From NCBI GenBank assembly GCA_035295745.1, contig DATGIL010000076.1:1-64000 (forward strand): DNA of 64,000 nt. The letters are read 5' to 3'. The number at the start of each line of letters is the position of its first letter. Position 1 is the stretch's first letter. The notes under the pieces were generated by a model. The model was not told the DNA's origin. It saw only the letters and a list, made by a program, of their open reading frames with translations, and ran no database searches. Shown one piece after another: positions 35,601 through 43,140 of this stretch. The stretch comes from JAIQFL01 sp035295745. GTDB lineage: Bacteria > Acidobacteriota > Terriglobia > Bryobacterales > Bryobacteraceae. A program made the translations under genes and the position numbers.

Positions 35601-35828
35601 CGCGCCGGGACATTGGTGGGAGCCGCGAATTCGCTGACGAACCCGTTGCAGATCTACATCGCGGGCACTCCCGCTACACTCTTGTACGATGGGCTCGCTC
35701 CGGGCCAGACGGGCGTCTATCAGTTCAATGTTGTCGTTCCGGATGTACCCGACGGCACTTTGCCCTTGACGTTTAATCTGGGTGGCCTACCCGGCACTCA
35801 GACCTTATACATTGCGGTGCAACGCTAA
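32637..35828 (+). CDS. Large secreted glycoside-hydrolase-like protein with TIGR03437-type C-terminus
   Basis: A 1063-residue exported protein (signal about residues 1-36, LLAFASCALPLTA). Domains: a carbohydrate-binding-like sandwich (about 45-200), a catalytic-looking TIM-barrel-type domain (about 205-590) with LPYPRLGKRQISPPYWN, VVILVDCDSESVY, DGVFFDGLVAREDS and the Glu-containing GYTFECFDQQ, similar to putative glycoside hydrolases of the GHL15 type; a second binding-type domain (about 595-755) and a C-terminal region (about 820-1063) with SIAPGSYIEIYGSNLA, PSQINALVSSDAAIGPMQV and ETIVIYGAGFGPATPN, the TIGR03437 'Solibacter C-terminal' type. The role is probably extracellular polysaccharide breakdown. 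No operon partner. Confidence 0.78.
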   Translation: MNSLTHRCFLQTVARLLTCCRILLAFASCALPLTAQSSGGPQARWQAKYSQIYSDDFEGDHPGVQLQNGAGVVTDPALVIAGGASLRLNNFAFLVTNLAVVPLSTNTTYIVEFKYHILNYGSGNTVVSVSFKPAGSSDGQLAVQTTQLLKNAPATGTFSAGALMGSAASYTFVLQSTNTGADIIIDDFAVFRQDATQTNSVPPSWSRLATLPYPRLGKRQISPPYWNATSADGVPFLYSLDEIERRLAFFDVITDMRLLNQTEFSDSIRHVRALNPNVVILVDCDSESVYQAAAPSSGNVDLSDQLRLGIPDVWYLRDSKGNYPVNGSYALSRYANFSPFAPVIGGQTFFSYLHNWLDTSVFTSGLWDGVFFDGLVAREDSLPNASNPALFDVDYERTGIRDETIAWVSDMARGATMEMLRQFRNSHGEQQLIISNSGSMPELSLAPYVNGYTFECFDQQLPALPEQAVFTPDTWRRALDVYLAADASTRLPRINIIEGCGKSPGYASGDGYAGGQLSSVPSAEDLQRHRVALGTALLGDGFYSYDLHDPSSPPLWYDEYSVNPNGVAVEDMSRKGYLGQALSKATELSGPPSVVFEETFEQASPSHTPGVSVSHDPGEVISGTASLVLDNQDHTKTGPVIASMVTNLQLSSSSSYLLTFDWRILETVEWYFNAGAGGGGSALFPGPASEVVAGDGGTHHVPISVVSSNPLSIYFTIGAAGKVAIDNIRITQNGTGPWRRDFENGFVLVNPFDDPHTFSAADLAGALNRTGIRRIRGTQAPDVNNGQRVTGSLTLAAFDAVILLADHIDAPPRSTAPPTVNSVATASAFGASTSIAPGSYIEIYGSNLAATTRTWSAADFNGTAAPTSLDNVSVLVGGRPAYISYVSPSQINALVSSDAAIGPMQVVVSSPAGTSVPYMVNVQATEPGLLAPPAFKLGGKQYAAALLPDNQTFVLPPGAISGVLSRPAKPGETIVIYGAGFGPATPNLRAGTLVGAANSLTNPLQIYIAGTPATLLYDGLAPGQTGVYQFNVVVPDVPDGTLPLTFNLGGLPGTQTLYIAVQR

Positions 35829-36045
35829 TGACAATGAGAGACCCTGGTTCGAAAGCGATTGGACTTGCTGCGAGTGTGGTCACTGCCAACCGCCCGCAGA
35901 GCGAAGGCCGGTCTGATGGCCTGTTCGCCTGCTTAATGACGATTGGCCCGTCGATTCGATATTCTTTTCCTAGCCAGTTCGTTCTCCCGTGTGCAAGGTG
36001 AGTTTCTCTCCTTTTGACCCGAGCCTCGGAGAGCGCGATAGACAG
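35829..36045. other. Intergenic, no gene recognised
   Basis: Short stretch between convergent genes. The broken retropepsin frame tapers off into it; nothing else is recognised. Confidence 0.4.
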
Positions 36046-37131
36046 TTAAGCGAGTACCGAACGCACCTCTGGTGAATGGGGACGATCCAACACGATCTCC
36101 TTTTTGAAACCAGTTGTAGGTTTCCGCCCGCTGTCCCTCCTGCGGGCCGCCACCGCGTTGGGCATCGCAAAGGACACTGAATATGGCGTTATACTCCCTA
36201 ACGGGGCGCGCCAACTCTCCATTTCACGCTGAACCAACACACGGTGTCCAGGACGAACGTAAGCCTGCGGCTTTCCACCGTTACCTCCACCAGCGGGTCC
36301 GTGCCGAGGAAGCAAAGATTGGCAACACGACTGCCTGTGCTCCCGGTTCCACCGGAAGGTCTGAATCGCCAGAATCACCGGTAAACCCAGGATGCCGCGC
36401 TGTTCTACCGGGTATTCCAGGAGTTTTCCCGTGCTATCGGGGACCACCAGAAATGGGACGTTCCGGAACTCGGTTCCACCAACCTTTAGATGATCGGCAA
36501 TCGCCGTGTGCCCACCCGGAGCAGACGATCCAGTGACTCCGATAAATGCAACTTCGTACTCGGAAACCCGCATCCCTAGCCCCTTGGCTTCCGCCTCACT
36601 GATTACAGACATGTTCATGTCCGTGTCGAGCGCAAAACGGGCGGCGTGGCCATTGATAATCAAAGGCGTAACCACCTGGCCCCCAGGCCAAGTGGTATAC
36701 GCCACAGTGGCCGGCTTCCGCGAAACTATTGCCAGATCGGGCAGTTGTTCGAACAAGCGAACCAGCGCCCTTTCTCCATCGGGCGGCGTCTTTTCGGGTT
36801 TCAGAGCCCATTTCCTTTTGACCTCCATCGCAGCTCGCCGGTACAAGCCATTGCGGAAACTCGCGTTGAATAACGCTTCATGAGCCGCGTATTGTTGATC
36901 CCCACTTGCGCCGGAGCGAATTGCTACCCGAAACTCCCTTTCCGCACGCGCAATATCGTTGAATGCAGCCGCGACCAGACCGCGGTACAAGGCTGGCGAT
37001 TTGCCCGTGCTCACGGCATCCCTTAGATCGAACCACCGATGCGCTTCTAAGATCGGTCGGGCAGTTGCGTTGGCGAGATCAGCACCTTTGGCGAACGGAC
37101 TGGCCAGCAATAGCAACATCGTCAATTTCAT
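36046..37131 (-). pseudogene. Retropepsin-like secreted protein, frameshifted and truncated
   Basis: From ATG 37131 (MKLTMLLLLASPFAKGADLA, signal peptide) the protein parallels the intact copy at 1898-3115: LEAHRWFDLRDAVSTG, AAAFNDIARAEREFRVA, first active-site region FALDTDMNMSVISEAEAKGL, VEQRGILGLPVILAIQTFRW. At about 36350 the frame is lost; another frame continues VANLCFLGTDPLVEVTVESR and LTFVLDTVCWFSV, the second Asp motif now DTV instead of DTG. The C-terminal WHYG/LDF block is absent. So it is both frameshifted and missing its end. Confidence 0.8.
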
Positions 37132-37238
37132 CGAGGCACCATTCTTGCTCACCCGGGCCAACGGTCCAAACAGGCGGGAACGTGACACGAACGTGCGCGG
37201 TCTATGATAGAGGTTTTCGCCGCGCTCGCTTCCGCGCC

Positions 37239-37547
37239 ACGGAACTCATCACGATTCTAAACCGTTGCCATCGATTCCGGGGATTTGTCTATCATCGCTC
37301 CCGGTATCGAGGTCTCCGTACGGCCGCGCAAGGGTTAGCCGCGATGTGCTCGCACCCCCACCAGCCGGCACGGGGCTATCAACTTGCAGGGCGGCGCGTT
37401 GAGTTCATTCCGCTGTGGGGATTCTTCGTCCTCGATCGCGTCCATATCGTGGCCAAAATGAACAAGGCCCTGGACGAGGTCCGCACTGAGGAAACGCGCC
37501 GCATGCAACGCGACGGGAACACGCCGGCCCTGAAAGGATCTCACTTC
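37239..37547 (+). pseudogene. ISL3-family transposase with large internal deletion
   Basis: The frame starts at the ISL3 N-terminus but with ACG where ATG is expected (TELITILNRCHRFRGFVY). It then shows a decayed Cys/His region (MCSHPHQPARGY), QLAGRRVEFIPLWGFFV, and jumps directly to LDRVHIVAKMNKALDEVRTE and RRMQRDGNTPALKGS, which in full ISL3 transposases lies some 170 residues later, in the catalytic core. The DDE residues between are deleted. The same N-terminal stub occurs at 3444-3527. Confidence 0.72.
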
Positions 37548-37588
37548 CCGAGCCCGACTCCCCCACGACTTCTTCTGACGATCGGAAA

Positions 37589-37991
37589 ATGAAAATGCGT
37601 CCAAATCTGCGTCACCCTGCGCCTTCTCCTGCCATCAGCCGACTGATCCTGTATGTGAAGGACATTGAGAAAGTTGCCTTGTTCTATCAAACCTTCTTTG
37701 GCATGAAGCGGATCAAGTCCGAAGAACCCGGTTGGCTGGAACTGAAGAGCCCGTCCGGCGGTTGTCTCATAGCTCTTCATCAGGCGAGTAAAGCTCAAAA
37801 GAGCGGCGCGGCAGTAAAACTCGTGTTCGGAGTCAAGGACGTTCCAGCGTTCAAAGAAACAGCGGCACTGCGCGGTCTGAAATTCGGCCCGGTGCATCTT
37901 GTTCGCAAAGGCTTAGGTCACGAAATTCGCCAATGCCAAGGATCCTGCTGGTAACTCGATTTCCATTTCAAGCCGTGGAATGAAGGTGTCG
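37589..37991 (+). pseudogene. VOC/glyoxalase-like protein, C-terminal frameshift
   Basis: From ATG 37589 the protein shows SRLILYVKDIEKVALFYQTF, PGWLELKSPSGGCLIALHQ and VKLVFGVKDVPAFKETAALR, a vicinal oxygen chelate domain. Near 37920 the frame shifts; the other frame supplies the missing end, FANAKDPAGNSISISSRG, containing the metal-binding-strand motif DPAGN. A single lesion near the C-terminus inactivates or shortens it (121 residues in the open frame). It is a different VOC subtype from the broken gene at 30482-30873. Confidence 0.68.
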
Positions 37992-38075
37992 CGTCAGGCG
38001 TAAGTCGTGTCGGCGCCGCCAGCGTTGCCATGCGCCCAGCGCTTCCACGCCCGACCCTGATATGATTTCGAATTC

Positions 38076-39764
38076 ATGCGGCATTTCTCTCTTCTTCTGT
38101 TAGCGACGTTACCAATGTTTCCAATCCACGCACAGGACCGTTCCCAGGCGCGATCGATGGTGATTTCCGACGGCGGTATCGTGGCCACCAGCCAGACGCT
38201 GGCTTCGCAGGCTGGCGCCCAGGTGCTGGCGCGCGGCGGTTCGGCGATGGACGCGGCAATCGCGGCGAACGCGACGCTCGGCGTGGTCGAACCGGAGAGC
38301 TGTGGCATCGGGGGCGACCTGTTCGCCATCTACTGGGACGCGAAGACCGGAAAGCTGACCGCTATCAACTCCAGCGGGTGGGCTCCCAAAGCGCTCACCA
38401 TCGATGTACTGAAGTCTCTCGGCAACACCACCATGCCGCAGGAAGGGATCCACTCGGTCACGGTTCCGGGAGCCGTCGATGGATGGGCCAAACTGCACAA
38501 GCGCTTCGGCAAGCTGCCGTGGAAGGACGTGTTCCAGCCAGCCATCTACTATGCCGAACACGGCTACCCCGTGACCGAAATGATCCGCGAAGCATGGAAA
38601 GAGGAAGAGGCCAAACTTGCCAAGGACCAGAACGCCAAGGACGTGTTTCTCATCCATGGCGCGGCCCCGGAACTGGGACAGGTCTTTCGCAATCCTCAGA
38701 TGGCCTCGGCGTACCGGTTGATCGCCTCCGAGGGGCCGTCGGCAGTCTATCGCGGCGCAATTGCCAAGGCAATTCTGAAGACCAGCGACCGGCTGGGCGG
38801 CAAGATGGACCTCTCCGACCTGAGCGAGTTCGAGGCTGAGTGGGTGGAGCCGATAGCCACGGACTACCGCGGATGGAAGATCTACGAACTACCGCCCAGC
38901 GGTCAGGGAATTGCCGCGATCGAGATGTTGAATATCCTCTCGCTGTTCCCGCTAGGCACTTATCAGCCTCGCGGCGTACTGGAACTGCATACACAGATGG
39001 AGGCGCAGAAGCTGGCGTATGAGGACCTGCATCGTTACGTGGCCGACATGCGCTTCAGCAAAGTGCCCGTGGACGGGATGATTTCCATGGAGTACGCACG
39101 TGAGCGGGCCAAGACCATCAATCCCGATCGTGCGCGATGCGATGTGGGTCCCGGGGACCCCTGGAAGGTGCATGGCGACACTGTGTATCTCTCGGTGGTG
39201 GACCGCGAGGGGAATATCGTCTCGCTGATTCAGAGCCTGTATCAGCACTTCGGGTCCAAGGTGGTGACTGACGATTTCGGATTCGCCCTGCAGAATCGCG
39301 GCGGCCTGTTTGAAATGGACCCGGCGCATCCCAACGCACTGGCTCCGCGCAAGCGGCCCTTCCACACCATCATTCCAGCGTTCATGGAACGCGGCGACCT
39401 GCACATCGGGTTTGGAATCATGGGCGGATTGAACCAGGCGCAGGCCCACGCGCAGTTCGTTTCGAACATTGTGGACCACGGTATGAGCATCCAGTCGGCC
39501 CTGGAAGCGCCGCGCTTCACCAAGATCACGTTCGGCGGGTGCGATTTTTCGATCGAGAACCGGATTCCGCCGGAGGTCCGCGACGCCTTGACGGCCAAAG
39601 GACACCAGCTCAAAGTACTCGGCGATTTTTCCAGCCTGATGGGCGGAGGCCAGGTGGTCGTCCATGATGCCGCAAAGGGCGTGAATTACGGCGCTTCCGA
39701 TCCTCGGAAGGACGGCGCGGCAGTGCCGGAACCTCCACCCTACTTCAGCGCGGCGAAAAAGTAG
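38076..39764 (+). CDS. ggt: Gamma-glutamyltransferase
   Basis: A 562-residue periplasmic Ntn-hydrolase precursor with a signal peptide (1-19, LLLATLPMFPIHAQ). Large-subunit motifs: VATSQTLASQAGAQVLARGG, GIGGDLFAIYWDAKTGK and SVTVPGAVDGWAKLHKRFGK. The self-cleavage nucleophile is Thr369 in HGDTVYLSVVDREGN, where the usual TTH-S-VVD appears as TVYLSVVD, so the neighbour Thr is replaced by Val. The small subunit has GFALQNRGGLFEMDP-type and FHTIIPAF blocks. It transfers or hydrolyses gamma-glutamyl groups, mainly of glutathione. It is flanked by unrelated genes and is probably monocistronic. Confidence 0.92.
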   Translation: MRHFSLLLLATLPMFPIHAQDRSQARSMVISDGGIVATSQTLASQAGAQVLARGGSAMDAAIAANATLGVVEPESCGIGGDLFAIYWDAKTGKLTAINSSGWAPKALTIDVLKSLGNTTMPQEGIHSVTVPGAVDGWAKLHKRFGKLPWKDVFQPAIYYAEHGYPVTEMIREAWKEEEAKLAKDQNAKDVFLIHGAAPELGQVFRNPQMASAYRLIASEGPSAVYRGAIAKAILKTSDRLGGKMDLSDLSEFEAEWVEPIATDYRGWKIYELPPSGQGIAAIEMLNILSLFPLGTYQPRGVLELHTQMEAQKLAYEDLHRYVADMRFSKVPVDGMISMEYARERAKTINPDRARCDVGPGDPWKVHGDTVYLSVVDREGNIVSLIQSLYQHFGSKVVTDDFGFALQNRGGLFEMDPAHPNALAPRKRPFHTIIPAFMERGDLHIGFGIMGGLNQAQAHAQFVSNIVDHGMSIQSALEAPRFTKITFGGCDFSIENRIPPEVRDALTAKGHQLKVLGDFSSLMGGGQVVVHDAAKGVNYGASDPRKDGAAVPEPPPYFSAAKK

Positions 39765-39772
39765 CCGACCGC

Positions 39773-39961
39773 TCAGCTCGCGTGATTGCAGGTTTCGGCT
39801 TGGGTGGGAATTCGCCTGGCAGCCGCTTCGGTCAGATACGTCAAGGCTTGGCGGGCCAACTCCGCGACGCTCGGATCGGGGTGCCGCAAGAGGGAGACCA
39901 GCATGCGGATCCAGCGCAGCTCAGCGGCGTCGAGGCCGATCACGGAGACGGTTTTGTTCAT
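39773..39961 (-). CDS. Small hypothetical protein
   Basis: A 62-residue protein from ATG 39961 (MNKTVSVIGLDAAELRWIRM), with AAGAAGG about 10 nt upstream. It is helical (VSLLRHPDPSVAELARQALT) and ends in a basic tail. No family is recognised. It lies 9 bp past the convergent end of ggt. The composition is convincingly protein-like; a longer start at 39994 is possible. Confidence 0.55.
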   Translation of the reverse strand: MNKTVSVIGLDAAELRWIRMLVSLLRHPDPSVAELARQALTYLTEAAARRIPTQAETCNHAS

Positions 39962-40058
39962 AGGCCAAGCCTTCTTAAAATTCTCTTCGGTCAAGGCGGT
40001 GGTTTCATGAGGTTAGTGGGAAATTCATGATTTCCCAGGTGCGCGCGATAAGTCAGTT

Positions 40059-40367
40059 GTGAGCCCTTTCTTACAACACGCGGACGAGATCTTCTCGACC
40101 GCGCAGGAGGCGGGTCCCGATGCCGGAGAACTCTCCATCCTGGTAGGCCGCGATGGCATTATCCACATGGTGGCGGGCACGGAGTGGGCTCTCGAGCCGC
40201 TGCGCTTGCACTACGGGGCAAAGGCTGCCTATCACATCTCCCGCGGGCCGCAGGGCATTCGGCTGGAAGCGCGCTCTGCGAGCGAGACCTGTGTGCTGCA
40301 GAGCCAGTCGCCGGGTCGCCGGCTCCCGCTTTTACCGCCAGACTGTCCGCAATACCATACGCTCTAG
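40059..40367 (+). CDS. Small hypothetical protein
   Basis: A 102-residue protein with a GTG start. It is soluble, with segments LQHADEIFSTAQEAGPDAGE, LSILVGRDGIIHMVAGTEW and YHISRGPQGIRLEARS that look like a compact alpha/beta domain. No signal peptide or known motif. It stands just before the flaG-fliS pair and could belong to the same transcript (80 bp gap). Confidence 0.6.
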   Translation: MSPFLQHADEIFSTAQEAGPDAGELSILVGRDGIIHMVAGTEWALEPLRLHYGAKAAYHISRGPQGIRLEARSASETCVLQSQSPGRRLPLLPPDCPQYHTL

Positions 40368-40447
40368 ATTTCCACGGTTGGGCCGATAAGAGGATTGCTG
40401 GGAAGCGCCGAGTCACCGAATCGGTCTCTACCCGGAAAGGAGCTGCT

Positions 40448-40741
40448 ATGGACGTTAATGCATCGAATCAGAACTTCCAGGTCGCCTCTGCTGCGGCGCC
40501 TGCGCCAGTTACTCCGGTGGACAAGGCAGCGGAGAACCGGGAAGTGGTTCAGGCCGTGAAGGCTTTAAACGGCACTGAGATGTTTGGCCAGGACAACGTG
40601 TTGACGTTTCAGAAGGACCGCCAGACGAACAAGATGGTAATCCGCATGGTGAACAAGAAGACCCAGGAAGTGGTCTCTCAGATTCCGCCCGAGTACGTGT
40701 TGCGCCTCGCTTGCGACGCGAGAAGCGACGAAAAACTCTAG
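40448..40741 (+). CDS. flaG: Flagellar protein FlaG
   Basis: A 97-residue protein from ATG 40448, preceded by GAAAGGAG. The C-terminal half is the FlaG domain: VLTFQKDRQTNKMVIRMVNK then VVSQIPPEYVLRLA, with the conserved QIPPE-x-LRL motif. FlaG influences flagellar filament length and usually lies near fliD/fliS. The N-terminal 45 residues are Ala/Pro-rich. It is followed by fliS after 43 bp; fliD is absent from the window. Confidence 0.85.
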   Translation: MDVNASNQNFQVASAAAPAPVTPVDKAAENREVVQAVKALNGTEMFGQDNVLTFQKDRQTNKMVIRMVNKKTQEVVSQIPPEYVLRLACDARSDEKL

Positions 40742-40784
40742 AAAACGTCGTCTTAGACGATAAGGTTTTTGAGGGAAAAAGCAG

Positions 40785-41339
40785 ATGTGGCAAGACGCGC
40801 ATGATACTTACCTGGAAAGCCGAGTGCTATCCGCCGACCCGATCGAACTGGTTCGCATGCTGTACCAATCCGCCATGCGCGGGGTCGAGAACGCCCGGCG
40901 ACACCTGGCGGCGGGCGATATTGGGGCGAGAGCGCGCTCGATTTCGCATGCTAGCGCAGTGGTGATCGAACTCGCCACATCTTTGGATCTGGAACGCGGA
41001 GGAGAGATCAGCAAGAACCTCGCGCAGCTCTACGACTACATGCTCCGCAAACTGACCGAGGCGAATCTGCAGCAGAGAGACGAGCCGCTGGCCGAGGTTC
41101 AGGGTCTCTTGACGACGTTGGGGGAAGGCTGGGGAGCGATCAAGAACGAAGAAGAGAGCGCGCCCGCGGCTGCATGGGCGATGCCGGAACCCACTCTGTC
41201 TGCCGACACGCCGCCAGGCGCCTGGGCGCCGGATCCCGAACCTTCTGCCTGGGAGCCGGTATCGGGTTACGGAAACTCGTGGTCGCACCTGGCCGCGCAG
41301 GAGACGGCTTCGTATGGTCAGCACGATTGGAGTCTGTAA
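40785..41339 (+). CDS. fliS: Flagellar export chaperone FliS
   Basis: A 184-residue protein. Residues 1-120 match FliS: AHDTYLESRVLSADPIELVR, MLYQSAMRGVENARRHLAAG, then SLDLERGGEISKNLAQLYDY and MLRKLTEANLQQRDEPLAEV. FliS binds the flagellin C-terminus and stops premature polymerisation in the cytoplasm. A Pro/Ala/Trp-rich tail of about 50 residues (PAAAWAMPEPTLSADTPPGA) is longer than in classical FliS (about 130 residues). Co-transcribed with flaG. Confidence 0.85.
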   Translation: MWQDAHDTYLESRVLSADPIELVRMLYQSAMRGVENARRHLAAGDIGARARSISHASAVVIELATSLDLERGGEISKNLAQLYDYMLRKLTEANLQQRDEPLAEVQGLLTTLGEGWGAIKNEEESAPAAAWAMPEPTLSADTPPGAWAPDPEPSAWEPVSGYGNSWSHLAAQETASYGQHDWSL

Positions 41340-43082
41340 TTACGGCGCAATGCCGGCGAGACGGCGTGCCGCGGCGAGTCCTCCGGCCCGCTGAATGCCC
41401 GGCACGAAGAAGTTGCTGACGAAATCCTCATCGGTCCCGGCAAATCCCGAGAGGTCGGCCTGCAGGTCGATTTTCTGAGGAGCCACCGCGGCTGCGAAAA
41501 GGCTCCACACCGCCGCTTTACCGAGCCCAATCAGCTGCGTCTTGGGATTGTTCAGCCACGCCAGCGCGGTGAGGATGTCCTGCACGCGGTTGGCGTCGTC
41601 CGATCGATTGAAGGTGAGGAACATCTTCACTGAACGATCGCGCGGCGCCACCGCGGTGCCAGTCTGGAAAGCATCGATCATCAACACCGATCGTTTGGCC
41701 GCCTTCAGATCCGCCACCACAGTGGTTTTACTCGACCAGTCTGCGCCCTCGCCAGACACCACCAGTGCCGGGGGCTTCGCACCTTCGATCCAGATTCCGG
41801 GAATCCGATCGCCCTTGCCGGGACGGCTCAGCAGGATGCGATCGCTATAGAATTGCGCCTTAACTTCAGCGGGCCATTCGACACCGAGCGCCGCGGTCAT
41901 CCGCTCGCGCGGGTTCTCGCTCTGGTTTTTGGCGAAACGAACCCACTGTTCAAAGATCTGGTCAAAGGTGAGTGCGTTGTCGGGCAGCTTGCGATTGAGC
42001 AGCACCAGCATATCCTGCAGCTTCTCAATGCGGATGGACTTTTCCTTGAACTTCGCGGGATCGGTCTCACCCAGAACCTTCCTGCCAAAGAATGCATACA
42101 TGGCTTCGCGATTCGGCTGGTTGTAATTGTGTGGTGCGTCCAGCAGCACCGTCTCCACGTCCTCACCTTTGCCGTAGAGGTCGTAGATGGCCCGGACAGC
42201 CGGATACTCCTCGCGCAGCATGTTCCGCGTCCAGTCGCCGGTCGCGGCGGTCATAATCATGGGCCGCGGCGCCATCATGGAAGCGAACTCTACATTATTG
42301 GTATCGAAGCGCAAGCCCGGAGCATTCTCGCAGAGTCCTCCGCCCTGCATGATGAGGGAGACCATGTTGGCGGGGGCCGAGAATTGGATGCGGTCGTCTA
42401 CGGCGGAGACGAGGAACGTCTGTGTGCCGCCGCCTGAAGCTCCGGTGGCGCCGATCTTGTGCGGATTCACGCCGGGCAGCGCCTCCAGGAAGTCGATGGC
42501 GCGAATGGAATTCCACAACTGCAGCCCTAGAGGTCCAAAGTTCCAGAGCTGCTCCACAGGCTTGTCGCCGAAATCGTGCGGCGTCTGAATGGTGTCATTG
42601 TAGCCGACCATATCATAGGCAAAGACCACGTAGCCTTGGCGGGCCAGGCTTATGGCGCGAGCGGGAACGGAGGCGATGTTGGTGTGTTCGAGCCGGCCGT
42701 AGTTCCAGTGGCCGTGCGGGCTGATGATCGCGGGGAAGCCCTCGGGCGGAGAGGGCCGCAAGGGCCGATACAGGTTGCCGCCGAGATAGTAGCCGGGCAT
42801 GGTCTCGAGCAGGACCTTCTCGATGGAGTAGTCGCGGTTCTCGATGCGTCCGAAGATCTGCGGGTGCAGGTCGTTCTTCGGGAACATGGGGTACAGTCCG
42901 GCGGCCGAGAGGATCTGGGTACGCAGGAATTCCTTGCGCGCCTGCCACTCGGCCAGGGTCTTATAGCTCTTGGCAGTGAAGTGCGTGTCGGTATTCGGTA
43001 GATCGACATTGCGCGCGTCTTGTGGGGGCGCCTGGCCCCACGCCATCAGGCTGGCGGCGAAAACCACGAGGAGGAAACGCAT
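41340..43082 (-). CDS. Exported alpha/beta hydrolase (acetylxylan-esterase/Abhydrolase_7-like)
   Basis: A 580-residue enzyme from ATG 43082, which begins a signal peptide (MRFLLVVFAASLMAWGQA). Key parts: FPAIISPHGHWNYGR (oxyanion-side strand), GYVVFAYDMVGYNDT, the nucleophile elbow in IGATGASGGGTQTFLV, and a His-bearing block LLDAPHNYNQPNREAMYAFF. This layout fits large exported hydrolases near the acetylxylan esterase/dienelactone hydrolase group. The C-terminal ~180 residues form a second, less conserved domain. The substrate is probably a carbohydrate ester, not proven. The longer upstream start lacks signal-peptide logic. Confidence 0.78.
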   Translation of the reverse strand: MRFLLVVFAASLMAWGQAPPQDARNVDLPNTDTHFTAKSYKTLAEWQARKEFLRTQILSAAGLYPMFPKNDLHPQIFGRIENRDYSIEKVLLETMPGYYLGGNLYRPLRPSPPEGFPAIISPHGHWNYGRLEHTNIASVPARAISLARQGYVVFAYDMVGYNDTIQTPHDFGDKPVEQLWNFGPLGLQLWNSIRAIDFLEALPGVNPHKIGATGASGGGTQTFLVSAVDDRIQFSAPANMVSLIMQGGGLCENAPGLRFDTNNVEFASMMAPRPMIMTAATGDWTRNMLREEYPAVRAIYDLYGKGEDVETVLLDAPHNYNQPNREAMYAFFGRKVLGETDPAKFKEKSIRIEKLQDMLVLLNRKLPDNALTFDQIFEQWVRFAKNQSENPRERMTAALGVEWPAEVKAQFYSDRILLSRPGKGDRIPGIWIEGAKPPALVVSGEGADWSSKTTVVADLKAAKRSVLMIDAFQTGTAVAPRDRSVKMFLTFNRSDDANRVQDILTALAWLNNPKTQLIGLGKAAVWSLFAAAVAPQKIDLQADLSGFAGTDEDFVSNFFVPGIQRAGGLAAARRLAGIAP

Positions 43083-43140
43083 GGTAATAAGGTAGTACGC
43101 CACGGAGTTCGGTACAATCCAGGAGGAATAGGAGATTTTC

